DNA of 15,703 nucleotides, taken from positions 1 through 15,703 of the forward strand of contig DONZ01000073.1 of the NCBI GenBank assembly GCA_003512875.1, read 5' to 3'. A model generated the notes under the pieces. It worked only from the letters and a program-made list of their open reading frames with translations, had not been told where the DNA came from and made no database searches. A program made the position numbers and the translations under genes. Of this stretch, positions 13,396 to 15,703 are shown piece by piece (position 1 is the first letter of the stretch; every line of letters begins with the position of its first letter). Origin of the DNA: Desulfovibrio sp. (GTDB taxonomy: Bacteria > Desulfobacterota > Desulfovibrionia > Desulfovibrionales > Desulfovibrionaceae).

Positions 13396-15703
13396 ATGCG
13401 AGAGGATTTTCAAAAGCAATATCAACCTGTTACCTTGCTTTTTTGGCAATATTCGGTTTTGGGCGCCGTGCTCGGCATTTTTGCTTTGGTCTATCCTTTC
13501 CATGCTGTTTTTTGTTTCATTCTTTTAACGCTTTTCATTTTTTTGCAGTATCCCGATAAGCGTTTTCTGCGGATTTTGATTTTATGCGTTGTTTTTGCAG
13601 GGGCGTACCTGTATGCGCAATGGCGGGAACCGAAACAAAACGCAGAAAGCGAGGCGTATTACCAAACAAATTTCAATCCGTCTGAAAAACGGGAATTTTG
13701 CGGAAAAATTGAAAGTGTGCAAGGTTTGCCGGACGGGCGTTTACGCATCGCCCTTTCCGAAGTGCATAAAAAAACGCATAGAATTTGTCTGCATAACGAT
13801 AAAAAACTCCAAGGAAAGCTGATTTACACATGCACCTATGACTTTTTTGCAAAGCGGCCGAGTGTCGGGCAATATCTGCAGGCGAACGCCGCGATCCGCC
13901 CTTTTCACCGCAGTTTGCGGCAATATTATCAATTCCAAGGGGCATGGTACGGAGCTTGGAATTATGATTATGAAAATGCGGTCAATGTGCAGGGCGAGGG
14001 AAAGTATTGGAGCAGACAGCGGGAAAACCTGCGGTACGGATTTGTTTCCGCGCTTTTTGCCGAAGCAATGAAAAAACAAAATGTAAAAAACAATCCCGAA
14101 AAAATTAAAACATATTTGAACAGCCCGCAAGGGCAGGCAAAAGCCATTCTTCCCGCTTTGCTTTTCGGGGATAAATTTTATTTGACGCAAAACACCCTCG
14201 ATCTTTTCACCGCGCATAATCTATCCCATTCCTTGGCGTTATCCGGACAGCATTTGACTTTTGCGGGCATTTTGGCTTGTTTCCTCGTCTTTTCAATTTC
14301 CTGCTTATACCCCCGCTGTTCTTTGCATATTTCAAGACCCCAGTTATCGGTTTCACTCGGACTTGTTTTAGGATTTTTATATTGCTGGCTCGGCGATTCG
14401 CCTTATTCACTGCTCAGAGCGTATACCATGCTTTTTTTTGCAGGCATAATTTATGTTAACGCCAAGCAGTTGACTTTACTTGATTTACTGTTTTATGCTC
14501 TGGCATTTTTTATTTTCATTCAACCGCTGTCACTGTATTTTTTGGGCGTTCAGCTTTCTTTTTCGTGCGTATTCGTCATTGCTCTGCTTTTGCCGTTTTT
14601 GCGTTTTATGTACGATACGCATTTCAGGCACGGAAATTTTTATATGCGGAAATTTTGTTTTCCGCTTTTTTCGGTGTTTGTTGTTTCCTTTGCTGTCCAA
14701 GTTGCGATTATTCCTATTCTTTTGCTTTATTTCGGACAAATAAGCTGGTCTTTTTTCCTCAATGCCGCATGGCTGCCGCTTTTGACTTTTTGGGTGATGC
14801 CCGCCGCTTTTGCAGGATTTTTATGTTCGGCTTTTCCTTTCGCCCAAACGCTTTTGGATTTCGCCTGCCTGCCTGTTTCCTCTTTTATTCTTTGTTTGGA
14901 AAAACTTTCCGTTTTTTTGCCTGATTTTTTAATACCGGCACACGGAATACGCCCTTTGGGATTGTCATTCATCGGTTTTTATTTATTGATATTCCTTTTG
15001 TTCTTTTCATGGAAAAAACAAAATCCGAAAAACGATTTTTTTCTTCGCATAGCAATTTTTTGCCTTTTCATGCCGGTTTTTTTGCGTTTTATCCCTCTGA
15101 AACCCTATGTGCAAATTTCCCTGTTTGAAGTGGGACACGGACAGGCAATTCATTTACGGACCAACAATGCGGATATGCTGCTTGATGCCGGCGGAACACG
15201 CTCAAAACGTTTCAATGTGGGAAAAGATATTGTTGCGAAAGCAATAACGCAAAACCGATTTCCAAAACTTGATTACATCGTGGCAAGCCATGACGATTAC
15301 GACCATATCAACGGTATTGCTCCTCTTTTAAACATCTTTTCAGTGAAAAAATATGCGGAAACAAGTATCGGTATTGAAAAAAGAAGTTATGCGAAAAAAT
15401 TTCTGGATAAAGAATTAACCATGCGAAATCTGCCGGTTGTGAAATTAGGCAGAGGGGATTTTCTCGATTTGGGAAACGGCTACGGCTTGGAAGTTTTGTA
15501 TCCTCCTAAAAAGCCGGGTCCTTGGTCTTTGGAAAAATATACCGCCAACAACAGTTCGCTTGTTTTGCGATTAGTCAAAGACAGCCAAGGAATAGCATTG
15601 TTTTGCGGGGACAGCGAATCGCCTGTTTTGGAAAAACTTGCTGCCATGCACAATGCCAAACTCCATTCCCTGGAAGCCGATATTTTGATTTTGCCCCACC
15701 ACG
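13396..15703 (+). CDS. comEC: ComEC/Rec2-family DNA uptake channel, 3' end outside window
   Basis: The frame stays open from ATG 13396 to the last base (769 codons plus one base), so the protein is cut by the window edge. ComEC forms the inner-membrane channel that imports single-stranded DNA in transformation. The layout is typical: N-terminal membrane segments and a soluble domain (about 14-250), a competence domain rich in membrane segments (about 255-540) with LALSGQHL (280-287) matching the family SGLH motif, and a metallo-beta-lactamase-like domain from about 570. That domain has LLDAGG (595-600), ASHDDYDHING with H632, D634, D636 and H637, and LPHH at 766-769, just where the window stops. 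Metal residues look intact. The start is 1 bp after the copA stop with no clear ribosome site, suggesting coupling. No other competence gene is present. Confidence 0.9.
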   Translation, partial: MREDFQKQYQPVTLLFWQYSVLGAVLGIFALVYPFHAVFCFILLTLFIFLQYPDKRFLRILILCVVFAGAYLYAQWREPKQNAESEAYYQTNFNPSEKREFCGKIESVQGLPDGRLRIALSEVHKKTHRICLHNDKKLQGKLIYTCTYDFFAKRPSVGQYLQANAAIRPFHRSLRQYYQFQGAWYGAWNYDYENAVNVQGEGKYWSRQRENLRYGFVSALFAEAMKKQNVKNNPEKIKTYLNSPQGQAKAILPALLFGDKFYLTQNTLDLFTAHNLSHSLALSGQHLTFAGILACFLVFSISCLYPRCSLHISRPQLSVSLGLVLGFLYCWLGDSPYSLLRAYTMLFFAGIIYVNAKQLTLLDLLFYALAFFIFIQPLSLYFLGVQLSFSCVFVIALLLPFLRFMYDTHFRHGNFYMRKFCFPLFSVFVVSFAVQVAIIPILLLYFGQISWSFFLNAAWLPLLTFWVMPAAFAGFLCSAFPFAQTLLDFACLPVSSFILCLEKLSVFLPDFLIPAHGIRPLGLSFIGFYLLIFLLFFSWKKQNPKNDFFLRIAIFCLFMPVFLRFIPLKPYVQISLFEVGHGQAIHLRTNNADMLLDAGGTRSKRFNVGKDIVAKAITQNRFPKLDYIVASHDDYDHINGIAPLLNIFSVKKYAETSIGIEKRSYAKKFLDKELTMRNLPVVKLGRGDFLDLGNGYGLEVLYPPKKPGPWSLEKYTANNSSLVLRLVKDSQGIALFCGDSESPVLEKLAAMHNAKLHSLEADILILPHH

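Noticed and set aside
13741..14217. 158-codon minus-strand frame inside comEC
   Set aside because: The plus-strand frame is continuous from 13396 to the window end and carries ComEC motifs; the antisense product has no recognisable features.
15107..15114. A fourth ATGTGCAA, inside comEC
   Set aside because: It is within coding sequence far from any start. One chance match to an 8-mer is expected in a window of this size.

Overview
The window is chromosomal DNA of ordinary bacterial gene density, about 40-45% GC by eye. It has no mobile element, phage gene or CRISPR array. DapL-type lysine synthesis, CobT, a DsrE-family protein, a TauE-like transporter and a small two-CXXC protein together fit a Gram-negative anaerobe with active sulfur metabolism. 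A lower-GC member of the Desulfovibrionaceae (Bilophila/Lawsonia/Taurinivorans-like) is my best guess. This is inferred from gene content, not from a search.

Layout. 1-684: 3' end of dapL (LL-diaminopimelate aminotransferase), converging through a shared hairpin on a zinc-uptake operon. 886-3379 (minus): znuA-znuC-znuB, tightly packed, with a perfect TTTGAAA-N5-TTTCAAA palindrome just upstream of znuA. 3528-5173 (plus): lgt and a TauE/SafE-like permease with ATGA-overlapping ends. 5190-7422 (minus): cobT, a lone oppF-type ATPase overlapping it by 17 bp, and a 67-residue two-CXXC protein. 7610-7698: tRNA-Leu(UAA) with its own promoter and terminator. 7858-9084: a divergent M20-family amidohydrolase lacking the expected last metal-binding histidine. 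9203-9871 (minus) and 10010-10381 (plus): a Crp/Fnr regulator divergent from a dsrE-like gene, with a TGTGA-N5-TCACA palindrome between them. 10577-10768 (minus) and 11040-13394 (plus): copZ-like chaperone divergent from copper ATPase copA. 13396 to the window end: comEC/rec2, reading open to base 15703 and cut by the window edge.

How the parts connect. Two modules handle metals: zinc import (ZnuABC) and copper export (CopA with CopZ). A possible sulfur module comprises the TauE-like permease, DsrE and the Crp/Fnr regulator. The most informative non-coding structure is the copZ-copA intergenic region. It holds three copies of TTGCACAT, each supplying the -35 element of a candidate promoter; two of them face away from each other as an inverted repeat. 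The second is the palindrome upstream of dsrE, which lies at the distance from a -10-like box expected for Crp/Fnr class II activation. I found no clearly new multi-gene system. The best leads are these regulatory structures, the altered active site of the M20 protein, and the unexplained cobT-oppF-CXXC gene cluster.
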